A stretch of DNA of 64,000 nt from assembly GCA_965240365.1 (NCBI GenBank), contig OZ251218.1:620001-684000 (forward strand), given 5' to 3'. Shown one piece after another: positions 52,700 through 62,075 of this stretch. The position numbers and the translations under genes are program-made. Source of the DNA: G965240365 sp965240365 (GTDB lineage: Bacteria; Pseudomonadota; Gammaproteobacteria; Eutrophobiales; Eutrophobiaceae). The notes under the pieces were generated by a model. That model searched no databases, was not told where the DNA came from, and was given only the letters and a program-made list of their open reading frames with translations. The first letter of the stretch is position 1. Each line of letters begins with the position of its first letter.

Positions 52700-53884
52700 A
52701 TGCCGTCGCGGCGGCGGGATTATGAGGCCCGCGCCGTGCTGCGTATCGGCATGGTCGCGGGGGAAGCATCGGGTGACAGCCTGGGCGCGGGGCTGATTGA
52801 CGCGCTGCGCCGGGCAGGCCATGCGCCGCGGGTCGAAGGCATCGGCGGAGACAGGCTGATCGCGGCCGGTATGCGGGTCTTGTACCCGATGGAGCGCTTG
52901 TCCGTGATGGGCATTACCGAGGTGTTCGGGCGTTACCGGGAATTGAGAAAAATTCAAAACGGCCTTCGTGATCATTTTTTGCGGCACAGGCCGGATGTCT
53001 TTATCGGGATTGACGCCCCCGATTTTAACCTGGGGCTGGAACGCGGCTTGCGCCGCGCGGGCATTAAAACGGTGCATTATGTCAGCCCCTCGGTCTGGGC
53101 CTGGCGCGAATACCGGCTTAAAAAGATCAGGCGGGCGGTTGATTTGATGCTCAACCTGTTTCCGTTTGAACAGCGGCTCTATGATCAATACCGGATCCCC
53201 AATCATTATGTCGGCCATCCCCTGGCCGATCAACTGGCCCTGCCGTCAGATCACATTTCCGCCAGAGACGAACTGGGCATCCCGGCCGGGGAGACCGTGG
53301 TTGCCCTGCTGCCCGGCAGCCGCATAAACGAAATAAATAAAATAGCCGGCCCCCTGCTGGGCGCCGCCCGCATCTGCCTCGCGCAAAAACGCCTTTATCT
53401 GGCCTGCGCCTTGCTGGATGAAAGGTCATTAGCCCGCTTTGCCATGATAAAAAAGGCGCTGGCGCCCGATCTGGATATCGCCCTGCACGCGGGCCGCACG
53501 CGCCGCGTCATGGCGGCGGCGGACGTGATACTGGCGGCCTCGGGCACGGTCACACTGGAGGCCATGTTGCTGAAAAAACCGATGGTGGTGGCCTATAAAC
53601 TGAACTGGCTGAGCTATTTTATTGTCAAGCTGCTGGCCAAAATCCCGTATGCGGCGTTGCCCAATATCCTGGCCGGCAAGATGCTGGTGGCCGAATGTTT
53701 GCAGGCAGACTGCAAGGCGGAAATCATTGCCAGGGAATTAAGCGCCCTGATCAATTCGGAACAGAAGCGGATAGAATTGCAGGGCCGCTTTGCCGAACTG
53801 GCGGGGACATTAAGAAAAAACGCCGACCGGCAGGCGGCCACGGCGGTTTTGAGACTGCTTGATCAAAGGCAAGGGGCCGGCTGA
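52700..53884 (+). CDS. lpxB: Lipid-A-disaccharide synthase
   Basis: LpxB joins UDP-diacylglucosamine to lipid X. It is a GT-B glycosyltransferase bound to the inner membrane. The 394 residues show VLRIGMVAGEASGDSLGAGL near the N-terminus, GIDAPDFNLGLERGLRRAGI, HYVSPSVWAWREYRLKKIRR, HYVGHPLADQ, ALLPGSRINEINKIAG and ILAASGTVTLEAMLLKKPMV. The first ATG touches the lpxA stop; a GTG at 52736 is an alternative start. Confidence 0.95.
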   Translation: MPSRRRDYEARAVLRIGMVAGEASGDSLGAGLIDALRRAGHAPRVEGIGGDRLIAAGMRVLYPMERLSVMGITEVFGRYRELRKIQNGLRDHFLRHRPDVFIGIDAPDFNLGLERGLRRAGIKTVHYVSPSVWAWREYRLKKIRRAVDLMLNLFPFEQRLYDQYRIPNHYVGHPLADQLALPSDHISARDELGIPAGETVVALLPGSRINEINKIAGPLLGAARICLAQKRLYLACALLDERSLARFAMIKKALAPDLDIALHAGRTRRVMAAADVILAASGTVTLEAMLLKKPMVVAYKLNWLSYFIVKLLAKIPYAALPNILAGKMLVAECLQADCKAEIIARELSALINSEQKRIELQGRFAELAGTLRKNADRQAATAVLRLLDQRQGAG

Positions 53885-53984
53885 CGGGGGGCAGTAGTGA
53901 GGTTCTGCTGTTGGGCATGGTCGAGTGGCAGGCACGGTGACAAGGCAGGCAGTCAGGAATCTGTTAGTCCTGCGTTTTCGCCTG

Positions 53985-54063
53985 AGTCGTCATTCCGGCC
54001 TGCCTGCGGCAGGCCGGAATTCATATTTAGACCACTGGATTCCGGCTTTCGCCGGAATGACGG
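53985..54063. repeat. REP-like palindrome cluster between lpxB and the 270-bp element
   Basis: GTCATTCCGG followed by the GGCCTGCCTGCGGCAGGCC palindrome (53998-54015) and then CCGGCTTTCGCCGG with ACCACTGG before it. These are the same modules as in the 20.6-21.4 kb block. No gene between 53885 and 54514. Confidence 0.75.
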
Positions 54064-54078
54064 AGGGGCAGGAATAAC

Positions 54079-54348
54079 TAGGGCCTGTTAACGCTATTTT
54101 AGCAGTCCCTGCTTGAGTCTGTTTTGCGCGCCAGCAAGGCGGAAGGAGCGCAGTGTAGTTGCGCTACTCAAGCGACTGACAACGAAGCTGGGGCGCAAAA
54201 CAGGCCAAGCCCTTCGGGTTGTGCCCCAAACTGCGCCACTCGGCGTTGCTTGTCGCTCATTTGGAATGACCAAATTTCGCTCCGCGCGCCTTGATTGGCG
54301 CAGTTTGGGGCACAACAGGCACTGCTAAAATAGCGTTAACAGGCCCTA
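54079..54348. repeat. 270-bp three-armed inverted-repeat element, copy 2
   Basis: Bounded by a 33-bp inverted repeat with one mismatch (54079-54111 and 54316-54348, beginning TAGGGCCTGTTAACGCTA). The inner 20-bp stem is 54218-54237 with 54297-54316. Compared with copy 1 the outer arms carry at least five substitutions and one length change on one side, each mirrored on the other. In the inner stem a T-A pair of copy 1 is a C-G pair here. Palindromes of the REP type flank it on both sides. It separates lpxB from rnhB. Confidence 0.9.
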
Positions 54349-54396
54349 AGGTATTGGAATAGCATTGAAGCCTACCGGGATGTATCTATCCCTTTA

Positions 54397-54464
54397 TTGT
54401 CATTCCAGCGAAAGCTGGAATCCAGTAATTTTATGATACATTCCCGCGTAAGCGGGAATGACAG
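54397..54464. repeat. REP-like palindromes before rnhB
   Basis: CATTCCAGCGAAAGCTGGAA followed by TTCCCGCGTAAGCGGGAA with the usual spacer (CCAGTAATTTTATGATACA). The end of the second palindrome supplies an ATG that looks like an rnhB start but is part of the repeat. Confidence 0.75.
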
Positions 54465-54514
54465 CACGCACGATCACCAGAATGACCGAGGCAGCAGCAA
54501 GGAGTGGACACACA

Positions 54515-55117
54515 TTGATTAACACCTTCGAGGGCCGCCATTATCAACGCCTGGCGGGTATTGATGAGGCCGGGCGCGGGCCTTTGGCCGGGCCCGTTGT
54601 GGCGGCGGCCGTGATTCTGGACGCGCGGGATCCGGTCGCGGGACTGGCGGATTCCAAGCGGCTTTGCCATGCCCACAGGTTGCGCTTGTCCGCCGAGATA
54701 AAGGCCAGGGCCCTGGCCTGGGCGGTGGCAGAGGCCGGGGTGGAGGAGATCGACCGGCTGAATATCCTGAATGCGAGTTTGCTGGCCATGCAAAGGGCCG
54801 TTGAGTCATTGGCGATCGCGCCCGAGTTGGCCCTGGTGGACGGTTTGCAGACGCCGGCCGTGCGTTGCCCGGCGCAAGCGGTGGTGCGGGGCGACAGCCG
54901 CATCCCGGCCATCAGCGCGGCCTCGATCATTGCCAAGGTCGAACGCGACCGGCAGATGACGGCGCTGGAGGATCGTTATCCGGGTTATGGTTTTGCCGCG
55001 CACAAGGGCTATCCCACCCGGCGCCATCTCGCGGCGCTGGCGAGGCTCGGCGTCACGGCTATTCACAGGCGCAGTTTCGCCCCGGTCAAAAAATTGATCC
55101 CGCGCCTGACAGCATGA
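54515..55117 (+). CDS. rnhB: Ribonuclease HII
   Basis: RNase HII removes ribonucleotides from DNA. I start it at TTG 54515 (LINTFEGRHYQRLAGIDEAG), which gives 200 residues, the family length. AAGGAG stands ten bases upstream, whereas the earlier ATGs lie in or beside a REP palindrome. Catalytic residues: GIDEAGRGPLAGPVV (Asp, Glu), LALVDGLQTP (Asp) and ISAASIIAKVERDRQM with its Asp. The stop overlaps the dnaE start (ATGA). Confidence 0.94.
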   Translation: MINTFEGRHYQRLAGIDEAGRGPLAGPVVAAAVILDARDPVAGLADSKRLCHAHRLRLSAEIKARALAWAVAEAGVEEIDRLNILNASLLAMQRAVESLAIAPELALVDGLQTPAVRCPAQAVVRGDSRIPAISAASIIAKVERDRQMTALEDRYPGYGFAAHKGYPTRRHLAALARLGVTAIHRRSFAPVKKLIPRLTA

Positions 55118-58100
55118 GTTTTGTACACCTGCACCTGCATACGGAATATTCCCTGGTCGATGGCCTGATTCGCATCGACAGGCTGGCCGCGAAGGCGGCT
55201 GAATTGAATATGCCCGCCATCGCCGTGACCGAGCAGGGGAACACCTTTTCGGCCATAAAGTTTTACCGCGCCATGTTAAGGGTCGGCATAAAACCCGTGA
55301 TCGGGGCCGAATTAAGCGTCCTCGGCGAGGCCGAAGCCGAGACCTCCACGCTGGTCCTGCTGTGTCAGCATATTGAAGGCTACCGCAATCTGGCAAGATT
55401 GATATCGCGCAGTTACAGCGAAGGACAGCGGCGCGGCATGCCGCTGGTGCGGGAGGCGTGGCTGGCCGCCCACAATGAAGGTCTGATCGCCCTGTCGGGC
55501 GCCGAGCAGGGCGATTTGGGCAAGGCCATATTGAGCCAGACGGCCGGCCGGGTCGAGGCCGCGCTGGAAAAGTGGCGCTCGCTGTATCCGGATCGTTTTT
55601 ATATCGAGTTGCAGCGCACCGGCCGGCCGCGGCAAAACGGCTATATCAGCGCCGCCATAGGCTACGCCGGCCGCTTTAATGTGCCCGTGGCGGCGACCAA
55701 CAGTGCCTGTTTCCTGGAACAGGCCGACTTTGAAGCGCACGAGGCGCGTGTCTGTATCCATCAGGGCTACACGCTGAATGATTCCAGGCGGCCGCGACAG
55801 CATACCCGGCAGCAGTACATCCGTTCCGGCGCCGAGATGCGGGCGTTGTTCCCGGATCTGCCGGAGGCGCTTGAAAATACGCGGCATATCGCCGCGCGCT
55901 GCAACATCGAATTTCAACTGGGCCAGTATTTTTTGCCGCGCTTTGCCGTTAATGAGGGCGAGACCCAGGATCAACGCCTGATCAGTGACGCCGGGGCGGG
56001 CCTCAAGGCCATCCTGGCCGGCAAATCCGAACCCGGCGCGGCGCCGACAGAGGATTATTCCGCGCGCCTGAAGGCCGAGATCGAGGTCATTACCAAGATG
56101 GGTTACGCGGGTTATTTCCTTATCGTGGCCGATTTTATCCGCTGGGCAAAGCAAAACGGCATCCCCGTCGGGCCGGGCCGGGGCTCGGGCGCCGGCTCCC
56201 TGGTGGCCTATGCGCTGGACATCACGGAACTGGACCCGATCCGATATGACCTGCTGTTTGAACGCTTTCTGAATCCCGAGCGCGTGTCGTTGCCTGATTT
56301 TGACATTGATTTCTGCATGGAGCGGCGCGATGACGTGATTGATTATGTCGCCGCCAAATATGGCCGGGCGCATGTCTCGCAGATCATCACCTTTGGCAAG
56401 ATGGCGGCCAAGGCGGTGGTGCGCGATGTCGGCCGGGTGCTCGGCTTCCCCTATGGCTTTGTGGATCAAATCGCAAAATTGATCCCGTTTGACCTGAATA
56501 TGACCCTGGCGCGGGCGCTGGCGGAAGAAGAGGCGTTGCAGGAGCGCTATAACAAGGAAGACGATGTCAGACTGCTGATCGACCTGGCCAAAAAACTCGA
56601 AGGCATCGCCAGGAATGCCGGCCGTCACGCCGGCGGCGTGGTGATCGCGCCGAGACCCCTGCACGACTATATGCCGCTTTATTGTGAACGCGGCTCAGAG
56701 GCGGCCGTGACCCAGTTTGATATGGGCGATGTGGAATCGATCGGCCTGGTCAAATTTGATTTTCTCGGTTTAAGGACATTGACGATCATCGACTGGGCCA
56801 TACGCGATATAAACCGGCTCAGGCGGCAGCGGGATGAAGCCGAGATTAATATACGCCAACTCCCGTTGAACGACGCCAAAACCTATGAATTGATCCGGCG
56901 CATGGATACGGCCGCGGTTTTTCAGCTTGAATCGGACGGCATCAGGAAGCTGATCAAGCGCCTCAAGCCGGATGTGTTTGACGACCTGGTCGCGCTGGTG
57001 GCGCTCTATCGTCCGGGGCCGTTGCAGTCCGGGATGGTGGATGATTTTATTGACAGAAAGCATGGCCGCGCGTCCATACAGTATATGCACGGCGCGCTTA
57101 AATCGGTCTTAAAACCGACTTACGGGGTGATCCTGTATCAGGAGCAGGTCATGCAGATCGCCCGCATACTGGCCGGTTATACCCTGAGCGGCGCCGACCT
57201 GTTGCGCCGGGCCATGGGCAAAAAGAAGCCTGAAGAGATGGCCAAACAACGCGAGATCTTCATGGCCGGCGCGCGGAAGACCGGGGTTGCCGAGGCGCAG
57301 GCCGCCATGATCTTTGACCTCATGGAAAAATTCGCGGGCTATGGCTTTAATAAATCGCACTCGGTCGCCTATGCCCTGGTGGCCTATCAAACGGCCTGGT
57401 TAAAGGCGCACTATCCGGCCGCCTTCATGGCCGCCGTCCTGTCCGCCGACATGGACAATACCGACAAGATCGTGCTGCTGCTGGAAGAAGTGCGGCGGAT
57501 GCGGATCAAACTGTTGCCGCCCTCGGTCAATCAGGGCCGGCATAATTTTACGGTCACCGACGACCGCACGATCTGCTATGGGCTGGCCGCGATCAAGGGG
57601 GTCGGCACGGCCGCGATTGAGGCCATTGTGCGGGAACGCGAGGCCAACGGGCGTTATCAAAACCTGTTTGAACTGTGCCGGCGGCTGGACCTGCGCCGGG
57701 TGAACCGCCGCATCCTGGACGCATTAATTCGGTCCGGCTCCATGGACGAACTGGGGCCGGGCCGCGGCGTCCTGGCGCACAATCTGCCGGCCGCCGTCTC
57801 GCTCGCCGAACAGCATGAACAGAACAGCGCCAGCGGTCAGAATGATATGTTCGGGCTGGGTCTGGCGAACGAGGCCGGGGCCGATCCCGCCGAGCCGCCC
57901 CGACTGAATGAGAGCGTGCCCGAATGGACCGACCGGGAACGCCTGACCGGGGAAAAAGAGACCCTGGGTTTTTATCTCAAGGGACATCCTATCAACCGCT
58001 ATGAGCAGGAACTGGAAAAGATCGTGAGCACCCGCCTCGGCCGCTTAAGCCCCGGCCAGGACAAGCTGACCGTGGCCGGTTATATCATGAACATACGCAC

Positions 58101-58578
58101 CAGATCGGGCAACAGGGGGCGCATGGCCGAACTGCGGCTGGATGACCGCACCGCGCGGGCGCTGGTGAATGTCTATGCCAGGGAATATCAAAAATACCGC
58201 AAGCTGCTGGTCAGGGATCAACTGGTGGTGATAAAGGGCAAGTCCGTCGAGGCCGATTATGCCGACAGCGGCGTCTCAATACGCGCCAATGAAATTTTCA
58301 GGCTGGATGATATTCGCCAACAGCGCGCCTCGCTGATTTTAACCATGCGGGACGCGCAGCTTCAAAATGGCGGTATCGAGCGCTTAAAGCAGGCGCTTAC
58401 GCCGTTCAAAAACGGCGCCTCCGCGGTCTGTATCCGCTACCATAACGGCCATGCCGCGGCCAGGCTGAACCTGGGGCCGGAATGGTGTTTGACCATAAAC
58501 GATGAATTAATAGACCGATTGTCCGAATCAATTGGCAAAGACAATGTAAAAATTGATTATAATGCGGGCGGGATTTAA
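55114..58578 (+). CDS. dnaE: DNA polymerase III alpha subunit
   Basis: DnaE is the replicative polymerase. The true start is ATG 55114 (MSFVHLHLHTEYSLVDGLIR), overlapping rnhB; an open frame further upstream is the rnhB region in another frame. This gives 1154 residues (E. coli 1160). Domains: PHP (5-70 and on), palm with PDFDIDFCMERRDDVIDYVA and the GPGRGSGAGSLVAYAL segment, KSHSVAYALVAYQTAWLKAH in the fingers, helix-hairpin-helix, OB fold (LTVAGYIMNIRTRSGNRGRM) and C-terminal tau-binding part. Intact. Confidence 0.96.
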   Translation: MSFVHLHLHTEYSLVDGLIRIDRLAAKAAELNMPAIAVTEQGNTFSAIKFYRAMLRVGIKPVIGAELSVLGEAEAETSTLVLLCQHIEGYRNLARLISRSYSEGQRRGMPLVREAWLAAHNEGLIALSGAEQGDLGKAILSQTAGRVEAALEKWRSLYPDRFYIELQRTGRPRQNGYISAAIGYAGRFNVPVAATNSACFLEQADFEAHEARVCIHQGYTLNDSRRPRQHTRQQYIRSGAEMRALFPDLPEALENTRHIAARCNIEFQLGQYFLPRFAVNEGETQDQRLISDAGAGLKAILAGKSEPGAAPTEDYSARLKAEIEVITKMGYAGYFLIVADFIRWAKQNGIPVGPGRGSGAGSLVAYALDITELDPIRYDLLFERFLNPERVSLPDFDIDFCMERRDDVIDYVAAKYGRAHVSQIITFGKMAAKAVVRDVGRVLGFPYGFVDQIAKLIPFDLNMTLARALAEEEALQERYNKEDDVRLLIDLAKKLEGIARNAGRHAGGVVIAPRPLHDYMPLYCERGSEAAVTQFDMGDVESIGLVKFDFLGLRTLTIIDWAIRDINRLRRQRDEAEINIRQLPLNDAKTYELIRRMDTAAVFQLESDGIRKLIKRLKPDVFDDLVALVALYRPGPLQSGMVDDFIDRKHGRASIQYMHGALKSVLKPTYGVILYQEQVMQIARILAGYTLSGADLLRRAMGKKKPEEMAKQREIFMAGARKTGVAEAQAAMIFDLMEKFAGYGFNKSHSVAYALVAYQTAWLKAHYPAAFMAAVLSADMDNTDKIVLLLEEVRRMRIKLLPPSVNQGRHNFTVTDDRTICYGLAAIKGVGTAAIEAIVREREANGRYQNLFELCRRLDLRRVNRRILDALIRSGSMDELGPGRGVLAHNLPAAVSLAEQHEQNSASGQNDMFGLGLANEAGADPAEPPRLNESVPEWTDRERLTGEKETLGFYLKGHPINRYEQELEKIVSTRLGRLSPGQDKLTVAGYIMNIRTRSGNRGRMAELRLDDRTARALVNVYAREYQKYRKLLVRDQLVVIKGKSVEADYADSGVSIRANEIFRLDDIRQQRASLILTMRDAQLQNGGIERLKQALTPFKNGASAVCIRYHNGHAAARLNLGPEWCLTINDELIDRLSESIGKDNVKIDYNAGGI

Positions 58579-58593
58579 CACGCTGCTGCAAAC

Positions 58594-59547
58594 ATGAATT
58601 TTCTGGACTTTGAACAACCGATCGCGGAACTTGAGGCAAAGATCGAGGAACTGCGCTATGTGGGCAATGACCAGGAAATCAATATCAATGAAGAAATCAA
58701 GCGCCTGCAAAAACGCAGCCGCGAACTGACCGAATCCATTTTTTCCCGCCTCAGCGCCTGGCAGGTGGCGCAGATCGCGCGCCATCCGCAGCGCCCGTAC
58801 ACGCTCGATTATATCGCGCGGATCTTTACCGACTTTGAAGAACTGCATGGCGAGCGCTACATTGCCGACGATACGGCCGTGATCTGCGGGATCGGCCGCC
58901 TGGACGACGATGCCGTTGCGCTTATCGGGCATCAAAAAGGGCGCGACACCAAGGAAAGGCTCAGGCGTAACTATGGCATGCCGAGGCCGGAGGGCTATCG
59001 CAAGGCCCTGCGGATCATGCAACTGGCCGAGCGTTTCAAACTGCCGCTGTTAACCTTTATTGACACCCCCGGCGCCTATCCGGGGATTGACGCGGAAGAA
59101 CGCGGGCAAAGCGAGGCGATAGCCAGAAACCTGCTGGTCATGTCCGAACTTAAAACGCCCGTGATTGCCACGGTCATCGGCGAGGGCGGCTCCGGCGGCG
59201 CCCTGGCCATCGGCGTGGGTGACAGACTGCTGATGCTGCAATACAGCATCTACTCGGTCATATCGCCGGAGGGCTGCGCCTCCATCCTCTGGAAAAGCGC
59301 GGACAAGGCCGAAGAGGCGGCCCAGGCGATGGGCATCACGGCGGCAAGGCTCAACGAACTGGGGCTGATCAATCGCATCATCAAGGAACCGCTCGGCGGC
59401 GCGCATCGTGATTTCGATGATATGTCGGCCCGGATTAAATCGGCGCTGATGGAAGAACTGGCACAACTAAAACAAATCCGGCTCCCGGAACTGATTACCG
59501 AAAGACAGACCAGGTTGCGCGGGATCGGGAAGTTTAAAGCGCATTGA
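58594..59547 (+). CDS. accA: Acetyl-CoA carboxylase carboxyltransferase subunit alpha
   Basis: AccA with AccD transfers the carboxyl group from biotin to acetyl-CoA, making malonyl-CoA. The 317 residues (E. coli 319) begin MNFLDFEQPIAELEAKIEEL and contain HPQRPYTLDYIARIFTDFEE, GHQKGRDTKERLRRNYGMPR, DTPGAYPGIDAEERGQSEAI and VIGEGGSGGALAIGVGDRLL. It follows dnaE by 15 bases. Confidence 0.96.
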   Translation: MNFLDFEQPIAELEAKIEELRYVGNDQEININEEIKRLQKRSRELTESIFSRLSAWQVAQIARHPQRPYTLDYIARIFTDFEELHGERYIADDTAVICGIGRLDDDAVALIGHQKGRDTKERLRRNYGMPRPEGYRKALRIMQLAERFKLPLLTFIDTPGAYPGIDAEERGQSEAIARNLLVMSELKTPVIATVIGEGGSGGALAIGVGDRLLMLQYSIYSVISPEGCASILWKSADKAEEAAQAMGITAARLNELGLINRIIKEPLGGAHRDFDDMSARIKSALMEELAQLKQIRLPELITERQTRLRGIGKFKAH

Positions 59548-59587
59548 CGTTAATCTGTGCCCCCCTGTCGTTGGCGCAGAATAGTTG

Positions 59588-59652
59588 TCATTCCCGCATA
59601 AGCGGGAATACATAATTAAAACCACTGGATTCCGGCGAAAGCCGGAATCCAG
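59588..59652. repeat. REP-like palindromes between accA and tilS
   Basis: GTCATTCCCGCATAAGCGGG and ATTCCGGCGAAAGCCGGAAT joined by the usual AAAACCACTGG spacer. They follow accA by 40 bases and may act as its 3'-end stabiliser. The rest of 59548-59826 holds nothing I recognise. Confidence 0.75.
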
Positions 59653-59826
59653 GCAGGTGGCGCCGGGTTGGTAAATGGTTTCCGGTCTCGGTTTTTAGTG
59701 GAATAACTTACTTATTGTGCATCATTCCTGCTGACGCCTGACTGATTGACTTTACCAGGTGCCAAACAAAAGACAACAGCGCAATTTTCCTGATCGCCAA
59801 TTAACCCTGCTTTAAAAATTCATCGC

Positions 59827-61197
59827 ATGAGCCGGACTGCCGCATCAGAAGACCCCTTAACGCCGGATCATTTCCTGTCGATCATCAATAGCCTGCCCGC
59901 AACACAAGGCGTCTATTGGCTGGCCTTCAGCGGCGGCCCGGATTCCAGTGTGCTGGTACATCTGTTTTACAGGCTCAAGCGGCGGATACACAATCCGATA
60001 AAGGTCGTGTATGTGGATCACGGGCAGCACCGCGACAGTAAGGAGTGGGGCAGCTTTTGCCGGGGCGTGGCCGCCGCTTATCAATTTTCTTTTGTGAATA
60101 TCAAGATCAGGAGCGCCCATGCAAAAGGGCAAAGCCCTGAAGAATGGGCCAGGGAACAGCGCTATGAGCTGATCGCGGCCGAGATGCGGGAACAGGATAT
60201 ATTGTTTACCGGCCATCATCGGGATGATCAGGCAGAGACCTTTTTCTTACAGGCCCTGCGCGGCGCCGGCCCGCGCGGGCTGGCCGGCATGCCGCTCTGC
60301 AAATCATTCCGCAAGGGTTTACATGCCCGGCCCCTGCTACATTATCCGCGCCGCAAACTGCGGGATTACGCGCACAAAAACGGCTTGCGCTGGCGCGATG
60401 ATGACAGCAACAAAGACAGAGGCTATGACCGCAATTATCTGCGCCATGAGATTTTGCCTTTGCTTGAAAAAAGATGGCCGGCCTGCACAAAGACCATTGC
60501 GCGCTCGATCCGGCACCAACAGGAATACAAGTCATTGTTGGACGAGATGGCCGCGGATGATCTGAAACGGGCCTTGCAGCTTGAAACAAAGGCATTAAAG
60601 ATTGATTTACTAAGGACTTTAAGTCAGGCGCGGCAGAAGAATCTGCTCTTTTACTGGCTGCACCGGATGCAGTTGGCCCTGCCTTCCTCCCGGCATATTC
60701 AGAACATATTATCGGAACTGATCAATAGCGATACCGACAAGTCACCCTGCGTCAACTGGCCCGATACCGAGTTGCGCCGCTATAAAAACCTGTTGTATGC
60801 CTACCGGCCCCTGGCCGCGCATGATATTAACAGTGTGCATCACTGGGATTTAAACCAGCCCATTTCAATCATGGCCGAGACACTGACGGCCTCATTGACC
60901 CGAGGCAGGGGACTGGCCAGATCACTGATCGACAATGACAGTCTGGAGATAAGATTCCGCCTGGGCGGAGAGACTATATCGCCGGCCGGATCAAGCCATA
61001 CCAGGACAGTTAAACAACTGCTCCGGGAAAAGGGCATACTGCCCTGGCACAGGGATCGTATCCCGTTAATCTACAGCAAAAATAAACTGGCGCTGATCCC
61101 GGGCTTGTGCATGGATAAACATTTTTTTGCGGGCGATGATGAAGCGGCCTGGGACATTACATGGTCGGGCCTGATCAAGGTGATGGCGCCTCAATAA
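59827..61197 (+). CDS. tilS: tRNA(Ile)-lysidine synthetase
   Basis: TilS adds lysine to C34 of the CAU-anticodon tRNA so that it reads AUA as Ile; it is essential. The 456 residues contain the PP-loop LAFSGGPDSSVLVHLFYRLK near residue 38, VDHGQHRDSKEWGSFC, FTGHHRDDQAETFFLQALRG and RNYLRHEILPLLEKRWP, and a C-terminal domain with TVKQLLREKGILPWHRDRIP. Length normal (E. coli 432). Confidence 0.94.
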   Translation: MSRTAASEDPLTPDHFLSIINSLPATQGVYWLAFSGGPDSSVLVHLFYRLKRRIHNPIKVVYVDHGQHRDSKEWGSFCRGVAAAYQFSFVNIKIRSAHAKGQSPEEWAREQRYELIAAEMREQDILFTGHHRDDQAETFFLQALRGAGPRGLAGMPLCKSFRKGLHARPLLHYPRRKLRDYAHKNGLRWRDDDSNKDRGYDRNYLRHEILPLLEKRWPACTKTIARSIRHQQEYKSLLDEMAADDLKRALQLETKALKIDLLRTLSQARQKNLLFYWLHRMQLALPSSRHIQNILSELINSDTDKSPCVNWPDTELRRYKNLLYAYRPLAAHDINSVHHWDLNQPISIMAETLTASLTRGRGLARSLIDNDSLEIRFRLGGETISPAGSSHTRTVKQLLREKGILPWHRDRIPLIYSKNKLALIPGLCMDKHFFAGDDEAAWDITWSGLIKVMAPQ

Positions 61198-61284
61198 GCC
61201 ATAATTCCTTTGTCTTTTTTGGTAGCGAATGACCGGCAAGTATAGGGGATATTTGGAAATTCGCAACATTCCTGCGGATTTATG

Positions 61285-61650
61285 TCAATTTTCCGCAACG
61301 CTCCCGCGGAAAATTGAAGAATCTTGAGCATGGCAGTTGTTCTGGTTCGGCACGAAAGCGAGTGATCTTTTCAACAAATGATAGGTGTATAGTCCCGCAG
61401 TGTGCTGAAGAGGGTTAATAGTAAACCGTTCAGGTTCTTTATGCCACCCTTCAATGATTTTCTCGTAGGATGTAAGGCCTTTTAAGGTTTTTAGACGTTT
61501 GGCGAAATTGTACGTCTTCAAGAAAGCCTGCCTGCCTGCTGCAGGCAGGTCATAGCGCTTCGCCAACTTGGCTATGCTCTCTTGACTATTTTGTATCGCT
61601 CGACGCACCGTCTCAGTCGTTCCGGCGCTGCCGTGTAGTAGCTGTCCCAT
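61285..61650 (-). pseudogene. IS481-family transposase relic with internal deletion at a palindrome
   Basis: From ATG 61650 (AAAGGAGG eight bases upstream) the frame reads MGQLLHGSAGTTETVRRAIQ then NSQESIAKLAKRYDL, the transposase N-terminus. It jumps through a palindrome (61531-61549) straight to AFLKTYNFAKRLKTLKGLTS and INPLQHTAGLY, the C-terminus. About 200 central residues including the DDE site are missing. The frame then runs on past the normal end. TGTGATAGC upstream near 61692 may be the element's terminal repeat. It cannot transpose by itself. Confidence 0.82.
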
Positions 61651-61839
61651 AGGTCCTCCTTTGTTGGTGTAGCAGAATAACTTAATGCTATCACACTGTG
61701 GGACCTTACGCCTGATTATATATCATTCAACAGGTTTAATACACTGCAGTAGCCCCGCGTCAACGCGGCATCCCTGCGGGAATATACAGTTAAATCAGCG
61801 GATCCTTAGGAACCCGTAAAGCCGTTAGAGCCTGTAAAA

Positions 61840-61902
61840 AAGCCCGTCCGCCTGTAAAGGCGGCGGGCTTGAACGGCTCGGCCGCTCAAGCCGCCTTTTT
61901 TT
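61840..61902 (+). terminator. Two overlapping hairpins ending in a T-run
   Basis: Stem 1 pairs AAGCCCG-CCGCC (61840-61852) with GGCGGCGGGCTT (61859-61870). Stem 2 pairs GGCTTGA (61866-61872) with TCAAGCC (61886-61892) and is followed by seven T (61896-61902). The two share the GGGCTT arm, so they exclude each other. Stem 2 is a standard intrinsic terminator. With stem 1 as an alternative the segment looks like an attenuator, but no leader gene is evident. Confidence 0.6.
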
Positions 61903-62075
61903 CAGACCTGTTTGCTGGCCGTACACGCCAATTATCCCCTGTTTCAGGTTTTTTAAAAAATCAAGGAATAAAACCCCGCCTTCAGCCGTTATTAAAGTAT
62001 CAACGCTATATTTTAAGAATAACAGAGTAAAACCATGGATTCATCAATCGCTAACAATCTGTCCGGTCACAGCGG

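Noticed and set aside
54865..55113. Upstream extension of the dnaE frame
   Set aside because: It overlaps rnhB in another frame and encodes no conserved sequence; the ATG at 55114 gives the exact family N-terminus and the usual ATGA overlap.
55312..56664. A 450-codon open frame antisense to dnaE
   Set aside because: dnaE is unmistakable on the plus strand; the antisense translation is low in any domain signal.
61285..61530. The IS481 relic read as a functional 121-residue gene
   Set aside because: It joins only the two ends of a transposase and lacks the DDE site; the C-terminal extension is read-through beyond the natural stop.
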